A stretch of 64,000 bases of DNA from Notolepis coatsorum (GCA_963971535.1 OZ020593.1:21415721-21479720), one strand, 5' to 3'; shown: positions 1-17,097, counted from the stretch's first letter. A program made the numbers and translations. The notes: a model not told the origin generated them from the sequence alone.

Positions 1-445
1 TGTGAATGACAGACTTCGAGAGGACAGGTTTAAAGGGATATTTCACTTCAGTATGTACAGTTTCTTCCCCTTCGGATGTATATATTTTTTATGATCTCTT
101 TTTACTACACAGTTCTGTATATCTGTTTGTCGTGTATGTCATAAATGTCATGATGAATTGAAAATGGGGGACCCCGATGTAAACAAGACGAAAGTCTTTT
201 TCTGGTCTGCATCCTCTTAGCAGTTTGTTTTGTATATTGAGCTGTACTGTATTGTACCCATTCTGCAATCTGTTAATAAAGTTTTCAATCAATCAATCAA
301 TTCCGAATTGAAAATGGGGGACCCTGATGTAAACCAGACAAACGTCTTTCTCTGGTCTGCATCCCCTTAACAATTGTGTGTATTGAGCCGTACTGTATTG
401 TACCCATTTTGCAATCTGTTAAATAAAGTTTTCATTCATTCATCC
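1..445 (+). mobile_element. Two LINE 3' tail fragments
   Basis: Two consecutive copies (about 1-299 and 303-445) of a tail that recurs throughout the window. It reads 'GGGGGACCCTGATGTAAAC', then 'TCTGGTCTGCATCCCCTTAA', then 'CCCATTCTGCAATCTGTTAA', and ends in ATTG/ATTC short repeats. At 21020-21708 the same tail directly follows a reverse-transcriptase-like C-terminal coding remnant, so it is the 3'UTR of a non-LTR retrotransposon. No gene is seen here. Confidence 0.8.
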
Positions 446-897
446 CAGTGTCAAGCTCCTCATTCACTTCCATTAATTTCGAGGACCATGTCTAAATAGC
501 ATATACTTCTGAAGTTTAAACAAACTATACAGCAATATTATACAATATCTTTTTCTCAGTCAAATGTTCTTTTTAGCTAATGTTGCCATTTTCAAAATAT
601 CAGTAAAGGAACTATTTCTCACTTGAGGTTTAGTTTGACCAACTGTTGACCTGCCCTCCCTTTTACAGAATGTTTAGAATCTTTCTTTCAGCAAGGCATC
701 ACATAACCATGGGTAACCACTCCCATCCACATCCCATGCAGGGAAAAGATACACGGTACATTCAAAGCTTCAAAGCTTGCCCGGATCTGCTTTTATTTTT
801 CAAAGGTAGTAAATCTGTAAAGACACACCAAATACCAAAATAAACATGTGCCTTTGACTCAGAATTATCAGTTTTATTGAAATATGCACAGCAGTAG
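446..897. other. Unassigned sequence upstream of SURF1
   Basis: No recognised gene. Mammalian SURF2 lies head-to-head with SURF1, but nothing resembling SURF2 was recognised on the minus strand here. A short open frame at 646-843 has no recognisable similarity. Confidence 0.5.
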
Positions 898-1385
898 CGT
901 CAGGTGGCGTAGCGGAGATTGCGTTCGTCACCAACCCCGGAGCTGTTCGCCTGTTCGAATCCAGCTCACAGCTCCGGGGTTGTCACCAGCTTGGCTGGCC
1001 GTTCACACTAATACAATTGGCAGTATTAGAGGGTGGGAGAAGCTGGCGGGGTGGGTCCGGGTTGTTGTAAACAGTGACTCCTACAGTTCGGTCGGGGCGC
1101 CTGCTAAGCGCGGATGGGACCTGAGTGGGATAGTGTGATCCTTCCACACGCTACGCCCTCTCGGAGAATATCCGCGCTGCCAGGTGAAAAGAAGCGGTTG
1201 ATTGGCTGGACGTGTGTCGGAGGAAGCACGTGATAGCCTCCACTCTCCCAGATGATCTGACTGTGGGGGGTAAGTGCGCAGCGACCAGGAAGGGGATTGG
1301 GAATTGGCATAACGACTAACATTGGGATGGGAGAAAATCGGAAGAAAAATGGAGGGGGAAAAAGATAAAAAAAAAAAAAAAAAAA
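898..1385 (+). mobile_element. tRNA-derived SINE, about 490 bp
   Basis: The tRNA-like head has a B-box-like TGTTCGAATCC at 952-962. It is followed by a body shared with copies at 5239, 29028, 29630, 41536 and 50850, and it ends in a long A-run at about 1366-1385. It appears slightly 5'-truncated compared with the copy at 50850. Confidence 0.8.
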
Positions 1386-1642
1386 TATGATGTTTAGACT
1401 AGGTCCCCAAAATGAATGGAAGTGAATGTGGAGCCTGACACCTGGGAGGAATGGTGGTGTTGACAGCGGACAATGAGGAACAGTGGTCACTAGCTTACTT
1501 GTAAATGGACGTACATAGAGGTACGTTTTTTGGAGCTGTTTTAGTCGAACTACTAACGTTAACTAACTACTGAATATAGCAACTTAGTTATCTATCTTGC
1601 CACAAAACATTGTCTGTATTAAACGATCTGTTGTTTTTTCAG

Positions 1643-7147
<5,505 letters not shown>

Positions 7148-8411
7148 AATGCAACATAATTGTAAAATTGGCAAAATGCATATGTGTGTAAGATGTTAGG
7201 TAAATAGTGTTTATGGCTGGACAATTATGGAATAAGCAACTGTGCTGCTCATTAAGTTTTTGGCCTTCAACACAGCATACATCCATTGACCATTATGTAA
7301 ATAGTATTTGGACTATTGTATATATTCTTGATTCATGTTTGTTGATCATCATAATAAATTAAGAATTAGCACCCATTGTTTTTTAATGCCTGTGCAATTA
7401 CTGGTAGGCTAGATAGGATACTCTTACTTTAAAGCTGAGTGCCAAGAAATTTAGCTTTAAGAGGAAATGGTTGAGTGAGTTTGTCAAAGGCTATCATGGT
7501 GTCACCTTGCGATTGAATTTCCATCAACGCTGACCTCCAGAAATGTCAACAGTAAATCCAGTGTTCCAGAGCCACATCTTTATCTAAACCTGCTCAAGTA
7601 AAAAAGGAAGTTGGAACATGAATTTTGACCGCTACATCTTCTCAGAACCACACATTTCATAACTCAATCTTGATATTTTAGAGAAACTCAAAGCTTGGCT
7701 TTAAAAATGTCAGCCAAGGACCATGCATTGCATGCTTATAGAATTTACTTGGTACAACTTGACCATTAGCAAGTTGTATCACATGTGGATAGTAATTACA
7801 ACTAAGGCAACACATGTTGAGGTTTTATGAGCAACACCTTTAAGTTAACTCTAAATATATATAGATGTCTAATTAGACCTTGTGCCAAAGGTTCCATCAG
7901 GTCTCTTCCCATAGACAGATTTCCTAAGGTGCACACTGGTCACCAAGAGACAACCAGTTAAGTACTTATAAGATTCCTTTATTGATCCCCTTGGGGAAAT
8001 TTACTTAATGAATTAATTTCCAGAAGTTTAGCCACAGGATTGCTTTTGAACCAGGGTAGCTGCACAACTTAAGTTACATTTGAATACTTTAAGACCTTTG
8101 ATATCCTCAAGCCAAAAAGAAAAAAAATAGCCATTTCAAAGGCTAGGACTACATTAGTTTCTCATGTCAATGTCATTACATGACTCCTTCCATATACCAC
8201 TTCCACACTAAATCCCATGATTAAGCATGTATACATTAAATGGCTGTGCAATAATGAAACATATTTTGAACACAAGATTCATACAATTTAGATTTTTTTA
8301 TTTCCAATTAAACAGAACACATACAGTAACAATACACAAGACAGTACTTAAATCATAATAATGACAAGACAATTAGAAATAAATACAGAATACAGTAAGA
8401 ATAAAAACTAA
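7148..8411. other. SURF1 3' flank; AATAAA at 7353-7358
   Basis: SURF1 3'UTR with an AATAAA at 7353-7358, then intergenic sequence. Most of it has a diverged second copy at about 20440-22440 (for example GGTAAATAGTGTTTATGGCTGG and CACTTCCACACTAAATCCCATG). This marks it as part of the large tandem duplication. No gene is seen. Confidence 0.75.
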
Positions 8412-9262
8412 GGGCGGCTGGGTAGCGTGAATACTTTCCCTAAGCGGGTTGTACTTCCGTGTTCCGTTTGCGCGATCTTTGGCCACTGAAGTTTCTGGTC
8501 ATGTGACATGTGCGCCAATCGTGTGACGCCTAGTTCTGCGCCTATTTCCGGGTCTAACAGCCTGCAAACTACCTTCGAAGTTGGTTAAGGTTAGAGTTTG
8601 GAATCAGGGCTGGTGTTCTATCGCCCTGCTCTCTAGACAAACTCTAACCTTAACCAACTTCGAAAAGAGTGCTTAAGCTTGACGGTGGCAGAACTAGGCG
8701 TCACACGATTGGCGCACATGTCACATGACCAGAAACGTCAGTGGCCAATCAGGTCGCGCAACCGCTTAGGGAAAGTATTCACGCGGCTGGGTAGCGCAGT
8801 AGAGAATGCACTCGCCTACCACCGCAGAGACTCTGGGATTGAATCCAGCTCATCAGCGGTACCTCCGGCTTAGTCAGTCGTCCCTACTAACACAATTGGC
8901 AGTGTTGGAGGGCAGGAAGCCAGCGGGGTATGCATGTGTCCTGCTCGTTGTAAACTGCGGTTCCTACCGGTCAGTCGGGGCGCCTATTCAGCAGGGAAGG
9001 GATCGGGGGGAAATAGCTTGAACCTCTGCACACGTTACATTCCCCCAGTGAGAGTCCTCGCTGTCAGGTGAAAAGAGGCTGGCTGACTCCAACATGCATC
9101 AGAGGCGGCATGTGGTAGTTCTACACCCTCCCTAGGCTGACAGTGGGACAATGCGCGCAACAACCAGGAAGGGAATTGGCATAGGAAGGGAATTGGCATA
9201 ACAACTAAATTGGCATGAGAGCAAAATACAGAAGAGGTTTTTTTTGATAAAAAAAAAAACCA
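8412..9262 (+). mobile_element. SINE interrupted by an inverted-repeat element
   Basis: The SINE starts GGGCGGCTGGGTAGC at 8412 and is split by an inserted element at 8427-8782. It resumes at 8783 (GCGGCTGGGTAGCGCAG...) and ends in an A-rich tail at about 9250-9262. Its tail lies next to the truncated exon-8 copy of the RPL7A pseudogene. Confidence 0.78.
8427..8782. mobile_element. 356-bp MITE with long inverted repeats and 13-bp flanking repeat
   Basis: The ends are GTGAATACTTTCCCTAAGC and its reverse complement, with about 120 bp of imperfect inverted similarity (GGCCACTGA, TTTCTGGTCATGTGAC, CCAATCGTGTGACGCCTAG). The interior has a second inverted motif (AAGTTGGTTAAGGTTAGAGT). It interrupts a SINE, and 13 bp of the SINE (GCGGCTGGGTAGC, 8414-8426 and 8783-8795) is present on both sides. 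A related piece lies at about 63960-64000. Confidence 0.85.
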
Positions 9263-9370
9263 CCACAAAAGACATTTCCTCCGCCACTCCCATCCCAGGT
9301 GGCCAACTCCTTGGCCTTCTCCAGTTTGGTGATGCGGGCTGTGGATTTGGGGCCCATGATACCACCTCCC

Positions 9371-11190
9371 CAGATCTGGAAGACACGCAAAGTGGCAAGG
9401 TGTTTTAACATGAGTAACAGCACAACAGTTTTTCAATGAATTAGGGGGGCTGGGCGATTAGGCCAAGAAAGAATAACTAAATGTACTTTTATTACTAAAG
9501 GTAATACCAGCAGAAAGGCTATAATAGCCATGCATGCTATAAATCGGCTTTAGCTCAGAATTAAAAAGATCAACACAATAGTTTCAGGTCGAGAAATTCC
9601 AATCATTGCAAAAGCCAGATTTTGATACAGGAGTGACATGCATTTACTGGGTGACGAGAGCAACGGAGAATATATGACCGGTAAGCATAAAATATAAATA
9701 AAGTAGATATTAGATTTATTATTTCACAAACTGACGACTTATAATTTCTTGAATATTGACATGCAATGGGGACACTCACATGTCATTGTAGTTGGTCTTG
9801 ACGGCTTCTGGACAGATCTGGAAGACACGCAAAGTGGCAAGGTGTTTCAACATGAGTAACAGCACAACAGTTTTTCAATGAATTAGGGGGGCTGGGCGAT
9901 TCTTACCTTTAGGCCAAGAAAGAATAACTAAATTTACTTTTATTACTAAAGGTAATACCAGCAGAAAGGCTATAATAGCCATGCATGCTATAAATCGGCT
10001 TTAGCTCAGAATTAAAAAGATCAACACAATAGTTTCAGGTCGAGAAATTCCAATCATCATTGCAAAAGCCAGATTTTGATACAGGAGTGACATGCATTTA
10101 CTGGGTGACGAGAGCAACGGAGAATATATGACCGGTAAGCATAAAATATAAATAAAGTAGATATTAGATTTATTATTTCACAAACTGACGACTTATAATT
10201 TCTTGAATATTGACATGCAATGGGGACACTCACCTCACTCATATGTCATTGTAGTTGGTCTTGACGGCTTCTGGACAGATCTGGAAGACACGCAAAGAGG
10301 CAAGGTGTTTCAACATGAGTAACAGCACAACAGTTTTTCAATGAATTAGGGGGGCTGGGCGATTCTTACCTTTAGGCCAAGAAAGAATAACTAAATTTAC
10401 TTTTATTACTAAAGGTAATACCAGCAGAAAGGCTATAATAGCCATGCATGCTATAAATCGGCTTTAGCTCAGAATTAAAAAGATCAACACAATAGTTCAG
10501 GTCGAGAAATTCCAATCATCATTGCAAAAGCCAGATTTTGATACAGGAGTGACATGCATTTACTGGGTGACGAGAGCAACGGAGAATATATGACTGGTAA
10601 GCATAAAATATAAATAAAGTAGATATTAGATTTATTATTTCACAAACTGACGACTTAAATAATTTCTTGAATATTGACATGCAATGGAGACACTCACCTC
10701 ACTCATATGTCATTGTAGTTGGTCTTGACGGCTTCTGGACAGATCTGGAAGACACGCAAAGTGGCAAGGTGTTTCAACATGAGTAACAGCACAACAGTTG
10801 TTCAATGAATTAGGGGGGCTGGGCGATTACCTTTAGGCCAAGAAAGAATAACTAAATTTACTTTTATTACTAAAGGTAATACCAGCAGAAAGGCTATAAT
10901 AGCCATACATGCTATAAATCGGCTTTAGCTCAGAATTAAAAAGATCAACACAATAGTTTCAGGTCGAGAAATTCCAATCATTGCAAAAGCCAGATTTTGA
11001 TACAGGAGTGACATGAATTTACTGGGTGACGAGAGCAACGGAGAATATATGACTGGTAAGCATAAAATATAAATAAAGTAGATATTAGATTTATTATTTC
11101 ACAAACTGACGACTTATAATTTCTTGAATATTGACATGCAATGGGGACACTCACCTCACTCATATGTCATTGTAGTTGGTCTTGACGGCT
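9371..11190 (-). repeat. Four tandem units of about 460 bp from RPL7A exon 7/intron 7
   Basis: Units start with CAGATCTGGAAGACACGC at about 9371, 9813, 10276 and 10740, giving spacings of 442, 463 and 464 bp. Each runs from the exon-8 splice region through intron 7 to a fragment of exon 7 (ATGTCATTGTAGTTGGTC), then joins the next unit at GGCTTCTGGACAGATC. Each contains a decayed SNORD36-type sequence. Confidence 0.93.
9545..10985 (-). pseudogene. Four decayed SNORD36-type snoRNAs
   Basis: In each roughly 460-bp unit (near 9545-9625, 9985-10070, 10455-10535, 10905-10985) the match to the intron-7 snoRNA of intact RPL7A is damaged. The 18S guide is lost (GCTCGTATTATGA reduced), the 28S guide is changed from GTGAAGAAATTCAA to GTCGAGAAATTCCA, and in some units the C box is altered. 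Terminal stem sequences remain. They are unlikely to guide rRNA. Confidence 0.75.
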
Positions 11191-11490
11191 TCCACAAGCT
11201 TGGCAAGTGCACCTTTGTCCTCACTAGGAAAGAACAGTCAATCAGTATGACAGACATGGTCTTCAAAATCTTCACCCGAGCGTTAGTTAACTAAGTGGAA
11301 TAAATTCATACACAATAAACTACACTGAGGTGTGCAGCAGAGATGAGACCATATGGTTATACACAATAAGATGATATTTGTATAGTGATACTTTTTTTTA
11401 TGTGGGAATGGGTTTTGAACTATAGGATCATCCATTAGGCCTTTGCCAGCTAGACACCATTCTGTTCCAAGAGGAATTTGTGGACCGACA

Positions 11491-11572
11491 TTGATGCTCA
11501 GGGTTAAAAAGCTCAATAAAAACTTCATGTTGTTTCAGTTGAAGAAATTCAAAACATCATTGCATCATCAAG
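11491..11572 (-). ncRNA. SNORD36-type C/D snoRNA copy in the pseudogene
   Basis: The minus strand shows GATGC...GCATC pairing ends, C box (ATGATGT), 28S guide TTGAATTTCTTCAA before CTGA, and 18S guide GAGCTTTTTAACC before CTGA. It is a copy of the intron-6 snoRNA at 23324-23405. There is no obvious promoter upstream. Confidence 0.6.
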
Positions 11573-12833
11573 TTTAACTAAATAATAAGGCTCACTAAAT
11601 ATGAATAAGTGATCAATCACACTAGACAGCACTTTAGACCAGAAATTCCCAAACGTATCTTGCCACCAAGAACATCATAGCCCATTAAAGATGCTGCAAG
11701 CTGTATTTTTGTAACCCATGTTACTGACCAGACACTCTACATCAGTGATGGCTGTCGGAATGTTGAGCTATTATTTTAACGTGTTGACGACCAATTAAAA
11801 AAATGTATTAAATCAAAATGACTAGCACTTCACACCCAAGTTGTTTGAAATTGTCCCAATGCCAAACAAAGCCATGCGATCGTGCATGTCACATAAGTTA
11901 TCTTGTAATATCAACGACTGCTTGTAAAAATGCTATGAAATTCACCATCCGTCCGAGTAATTATACAGCCAACGCTAACGTCTAGGGTACTACTGCCAAT
12001 TATGCGGTGGATGAAGGATGCAGTTGTTTGATGCGGCGCAGAGTTTGATTCCGGTGTTCACACCGACTGACATGAAGCACAACAGAGCGGTGAACACTCA
12101 TGGAAATGTACTCAACGAGGCAGGTGTAAAAACACCCCATTTGTTGATCTTGGTGCCATGAAACTGCACCCTGGTCTCCAAGTTTCTCAGCATGCCTCAC
12201 CTGCACGGGCGATGGGTGGCCTCTTGGGTCGGGTGTCTCTTTCCAGCGGCCTTCTGCTCAGTGCGAGCCACCAGCCTCCGCTTCTTCTCCTGCTTGGTCT
12301 CCGGTCTGTACTTGTGGGCCAGATTGAACAGCTGTGTGGCTGGAGAGGGGAAACAAAGAAGTCACTATTAAAAAAGTGAGGGGGCAACACCAACGTCCAA
12401 CACAGACAAAACAAACAAACTGATCAAAAAAGCAAGCTCGGTGGTGGGAGCGGACCTGGACAGTCTGGAGGTGGTGGCAGAGGGGAGGACGAGGAGGAAG
12501 CTGTATGCTATCCTCGAGAACCCCTGCCACCCCCTCTATGATGAGCTGACCGCAATGCAGTCCACGTTTAGCCACAGACTCTCCTCCTCCTCCTGTATGT
12601 ATTAACTGTTTTTTTAAAGTGCCGTTATGCTGTAAAAGACATCTGAATCTCCCCTCTAGGATAAATAAAGGTTTTCAATAATATGATAATACTACTACAC
12701 ACTCAAGTTACAACTATTTGACGAGAAATGCCACTGAATCTTAGCTGCCAGAGATGTACTCCTCCTGCCGACTTGTTCACAATCTAAGTCGCTTTGGATA
12801 AAAGCATAAGCTAAATTACTAAATGTAAATTGC

Positions 12834-12905
12834 ATCAGCTCTTGGTGGAATGTCAGCATTGCCGTTAAGATAGCAAATATTATTTCACATCATCTGCAAA
12901 GCGGC
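12834..12905 (-). ncRNA. SNORD24-like copy (pseudogene intron 3)
   Basis: Minus strand: TTTGCAGATGATGT..., ATATTTGCTATC, CCACCAAGAGCTGATGC. The box D CTGA and C-box-like ATGATGT are kept. The 28S guide is changed in its last two bases compared with the intact-gene copy at 26459-26530. Confidence 0.55.
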
Positions 12906-12939
12906 TAATGTATGCCAAGAAATCTTCAGCAAACCTTGG

Positions 12940-13356
12940 GACACTGGCAATTTTTTACTTGAACTTGAGGACTGCATACTTTTTTTGCAAAGCTTAGCTT
13001 TATACTTATAGCACATGCATGAGCCTGGTCTCTTTCGAAAGATTTCCTAATGCAAAAAAGGAAAATCACTTTTAGTGCCAATGAAATAGAGTAACAGTTT
13101 GAACTTTCTGTAGTGGTTGCAATACACACCCCCCCCCCCCCAAAATAAAATAGGTAAGCTGGAAAACACTGCGGATCCATAGCCTGAAGTCTTATGTAGT
13201 ACAGGTCCAAATTTAATAAAAATAAGTTAGTCTTTGAGAGAGATCCGGGTAAACAGTGCGCCAAAAAGAAAATGCAGCTCCAAGCCGCTCGCAAAGTGCC
13301 ATGAGTTTGTGCGTTCCGCGCACAGTCGTATACGACCCGGTGCACGTTAAGAGGTT
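12940..13356. mobile_element. Insertion unique to one intron-3 copy
   Basis: The other intron-3 copies read directly from ...AAACC(T/A)TGGGACACT to TTAAGCTCATCCTCTCC. This copy has about 410 extra bases between those points, ending GTGCACGTTAAGAGGTTAAG. A C-run lies at about 13129-13141. It looks like a non-autonomous element inserted after the block was amplified; ends are only roughly defined. Confidence 0.6.
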
Positions 13357-13391
13357 AAGCTCATCCTCTCCGTTCAATGTCACTCACATCA

Positions 13392-13586
<195 letters not shown>

Positions 13587-13636
13587 TCAGCACATTGCAT
13601 CGAAATAACACAAAAGACCGCCCTTTCAACTTCCTG

Positions 13637-13708
13637 GGTGCATCAGCGATCTTGGTGGGTGTCTGCATAATTGTTAAGATAGCAAATATTCTTTACATCA
13701 TCTGCACC
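13637..13708 (-). ncRNA. SNORD24 copy (pseudogene intron 2)
   Basis: Matches SNORD24 at 26905-26976 over the terminal stem GGTGCA/TGCACC, C box ATGATGT, guide AGAATATTTGCTAT and guide CCACCAAGATCG before CTGA. The adjacent exon 2 copy is deleted by 45 bp, but the snoRNA is intact. Confidence 0.75.
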
Positions 13709-13893
13709 ATGTTGGAAGAGATGTGGACCAGTGTGTCGCCTCTAGCTACTCACCAATGCCAAAGTTCGTTGGCCTCTTCTTGAACAGGGGGTTGACTACC
13801 TTCTTGGCCTCATGTTTCTTTTCCTTAGGCTAAGAGAAAAACGAATTAAAGGCAATACTAGCAGAGGCTATAATATCCATGCATGCTCTGAAT

Positions 13894-13976
13894 TGGCTTT
13901 AGCTCAGAATTAAAAAGCTCGTATTTGAATCATCAGATGTCAGGTGAAGAAATTCAAATCATCATTGCAAAAGCCA
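13894..13976 (-). ncRNA. SNORD36-type copy (pseudogene intron 1)
   Basis: The stem TGGCTTT/AAAGCCA, C box ATGATGA, 28S guide TTGAATTTCTTCAC + CTGA, and 18S guide TACGAGCTTTTTAA + TT + CTGA are all preserved, as in the intact gene at 27214-27296. Confidence 0.75.
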
Positions 13977-14399
13977 GTAGTAAGTTCATATCTAGAAGAT
14001 GTTGACCCAAGTGTCTTTGCTAAGCTACATGTACAGCAGAGGGCAACGACGAGCTTGTAAAACGTATCAGAATTTGTGACCACCACCAAGCAGCCATTGC
14101 TATACTTTTGCCCCAATAGGCATACTGTAGTCACATTTCTGTATTAAATATAGAATTGCATACAGTCCCATCCCTAGAGTGCAGGAATAATTCAACTTTC
14201 AGCATATCTCACACGTGTTTCGGTTCATCACGGTTAGACTTACAGGTTTGTCTGTGTGAAGGCAACTGAAGTGAAAGTCTCTGTGCACCAGTCTGCCCAG
14301 CCTAGACCTTGACGATGCAGTAAGGGACGCCCATCTTGCGGCACAGGGCTGGCAGGACGACGACCAGCTGGACAGAGCAAGAGAGCACAAGATGTAAAT

Positions 14400-14540
14400 A
14401 ATCACATGTCGTAGGATTCTAAATGTTGGTTAAATATCACATGTCGTAGGATTCTAACTCTTGGTTAAATATCACATGTCGTAGGATTCTAACTCTTGGT
14501 TAAATATCACATGTCGTAAGATTCTAAATGTTGGTTACAT
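14400..14540. repeat. 34-bp minisatellite ATCACATGTCGTAGGATTCT
   Basis: About four tandem copies of a unit containing CACATGTCGTAGGATTCTAA and TTGGTTA. Related single copies occur at about 16140, 17395 and 24130-24260, so it derives from RPL7A intron sequence. Confidence 0.8.
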
Positions 14541-15105
14541 CAAACGTTACATTCTAGGGTACTGCCACCTGAATTATGTGGTGGATGAAGGATGCAGTTG
14601 TTTGATGCGGAGCAGAGTTCGATTCCGGCGCTCATGCCGACCCAAATGAACCACAGAGCGGTAAAACCTCCAGGAATTTTACTCAACGAGGCAGGTGTAA
14701 AAGCACCCCATTTGTTGATCTTAGTGCAGAGGGGGGGGGGTTCTGTGAAACTGAACCCTGGTCTTGAAGTTCCTCTGCATGCCTCACCTGCCCGGACAAC
14801 GGGTGGCTTCTTGGGTCGGGGTGTCGATCTTTCCAGCGGCCTTCTGCTCCGCGAGCCACCAGCCTCCGCTTGGTCTCCGGTCTGTACTTGTGGGCCAGCT
14901 TGAACAGCTGTGTGGCTGAAGAGGGGAAACAAACAAGTCACTAGTAAAAAGAAATACAGCCAGTCGTCGACTTCACTGCAGTGGGAAACCTTGGTTCTAA
15001 AGAGCCAGCTGAACAGTTAAGGACAGTCATACCTACCCATTATGATGCTAATACTACTACACACTCAAGTTACACTATTTGACGAGAAATGCCACTGAAT
15101 CAAAT

Positions 15106-15176
15106 TGCATCAGCTCTTGGTGGAATGTCAGCATTGCTGTTAAGATAGCAAATATTATTTCACATCATCTGCAAAG
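15106..15176 (-). ncRNA. SNORD24-like copy (pseudogene intron 3)
   Basis: Same structure as the 12834-12905 copy: ATGATGT C-box-like motif, ATATTTGCTATC, and CCACCAAGAGCTGA. The last two guide bases before box D differ from the copy in intact RPL7A. Confidence 0.55.
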
Positions 15177-15305
15177 CGGCCAATGTATGCCAAGAAATCC
15201 TCAGCAAACCATGGGACACTTTAAGCTCATTCTCTCCATTCAACTAATCCATGTGATAAAAGATGAAATTCACTTATAAGCTCATCAAGACCTCATGTCA
15301 CATCA

Positions 15306-15500
<195 letters not shown>

Positions 15501-15550
15501 TCAGCACATTGCATCGAAATAACACAAAAGACAGCTCTTTCAACTTCCTG

Positions 15551-15622
15551 GGTGCATCAGCGATCTTGGTGGGTGTCTGCATAATTGTTAAGATAGCAAA
15601 TATTCTTTACATCATCTGCACC
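15551..15622 (-). ncRNA. SNORD24 copy (pseudogene intron 2)
   Basis: Both 28S guides, the C box, the D box CTGA and the GGTGCA/TGCACC stem are unchanged from the intact-gene SNORD24. The adjoining exon 2 copy (15673-15793) also keeps its full 121-nt length. Confidence 0.78.
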
Positions 15623-15859
15623 ATGTTGTTGGAAGGGAGATCTGGACCAGTGTGTCGCCTCTAGCTACTCACCAATGCCAAAGTTCTTTGGCCTCTTCTC
15701 GAACAGGGGGTTGACTACCTTCTTGGCCTCGTGTTTCTTGGCGACTGAAGGGGCAGGTGCCACCTTCTTCCGCTTAGCCTTCTTTCCCTTAGGCTAAGAA
15801 AGAAAAACAAATTAAAGGCAATACTAGCAGAGGCTATAATATCCACATATGCTCAGAAT

Positions 15860-15942
15860 TGGCTTTAGCTCAGAATTAAAAAGCTCGTATTTGAATCATC
15901 AGATGTCAGGTGAAGAAATTCAAATCATCATTGCAAAAGCCA
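15860..15942 (-). ncRNA. SNORD36-type copy (pseudogene intron 1)
   Basis: Terminal stem, C, D', C' and D boxes and both rRNA guides match the intact-gene copy at 27214-27296. Confidence 0.76.
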
Positions 15943-16435
15943 GTAGTAACATATCAAGAAGATGTTGAGCCACGTGTCTTAGCTAAGCTACATTTACAGC
16001 AGAGGGCAACGACGAGCTTGTAAAAGTTCCCAATTTGTGATCACCACCAAGCAGACATTGCTATACTTTTGCCCCCTGCCCCAATAGGCATACTGTAGTC
16101 ACATTTATGTATTAAATATGAGAATTGCATACCGATTCTAACTCTTGGTTAAATATCACATGTCGTAGGATTCCCAACTGTTGGTTACATCCAACATTAC
16201 CGTCTAGGGTACTGCCACCTGAATTATGTGGTGGATGAAGGATGCAGTTGTTTGATGCGGAGCAGAGTTCGATTCAGGCGCTCACGCCGACCCAAATGAA
16301 GCACCTGGAGCGGTAAACACTGCCAGGAATTTTACTCAACGAGGCAGGTGTAAAAGCACCCTATTTGTTGATCTTAGTGGCGAGAGCGTTCTGTGAAACT
16401 GCACCCTGGTCTTTAAGTTCCTCCGCATGCCTCAC

Positions 16436-16723
16436 CTGCCCGGATGACTGGTGGCCTCTTGGTCGGGGTGTCGATCTTTCCAGCGGCCTTCTGCTCAGCG
16501 CGAGCCACCAGCCTCTGCTTCTTCTCCTGCTTGGTCTCCGGTCTGTACTTGTGGGCCTTGTGTCCAGGGTGAACTGGTTGATCGCAGGGGGAACCTTCAG
16601 ACGCTTGTACAGGATGGGGAACCTTCAGACGCTTGTACAGGATGGAGCGCTGCCTCTGCAGGCGGATGTAACGAGGCCATTTCACAAAGCGCGTCAGGTC
16701 ACGCTTGGGCTGGACGTCCTGAC
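16436..16723 (-). pseudogene. Fused RPL7A exon 3-exon 4 with intron 3 lost
   Basis: Read on the minus strand, exon 3 passes directly into exon 4 near 16560 without intron 3. A 28-bp internal duplication (GGGAACCTTCAGACGCTTGT...) lies at about 16590-16645. An open frame spans both, giving [20 protein letters not shown], then an altered stretch, then [20 protein letters not shown]. The join lacks the end of exon 3 and the start of exon 4, so it is a genomic deletion and not a spliced retrocopy. Confidence 0.82.
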
Positions 16724-16792
16724 CTGGAACACCAGAAAGTATTCAGCACATTGCATTGAAATAACACAAAAGACCGCTCTTTCAACTTCCTG

Positions 16793-16865
16793 TGCGCATC
16801 AGCGATCTTGGTGGGTGTCTGCATAATTGTTAAGATAGCAAATATTCTTTACATCATCTGCACCA
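16793..16865 (-). ncRNA. SNORD24 copy (pseudogene intron 2)
   Basis: Guides and boxes are kept. The 3' terminal stem base is altered (GCGCA instead of GGTGCA on the plus strand), which weakens the closing stem. Confidence 0.65.
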
Positions 16866-16909
16866 TGTTGTTGGAAGGGAGATGTGGACCAGTGTGTCGC
16901 CTCTAGCTA

Positions 16910-17020
<111 letters not shown>

Positions 17021-17097
17021 TTAGGCTAAGAAAGAAGAAAAACAAATTAAAGGCAATACTAGCAGAGGCTATAACATCCACACATGATGCTCTGAAT

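Noticed and set aside
16436-16723. Processed RPL7A retrocopy
   Set aside because: Intron 3 is missing, but exon edges are lost too, introns 1 and 2 remain nearby and there is no poly(A) tail, so a genomic deletion fits better.
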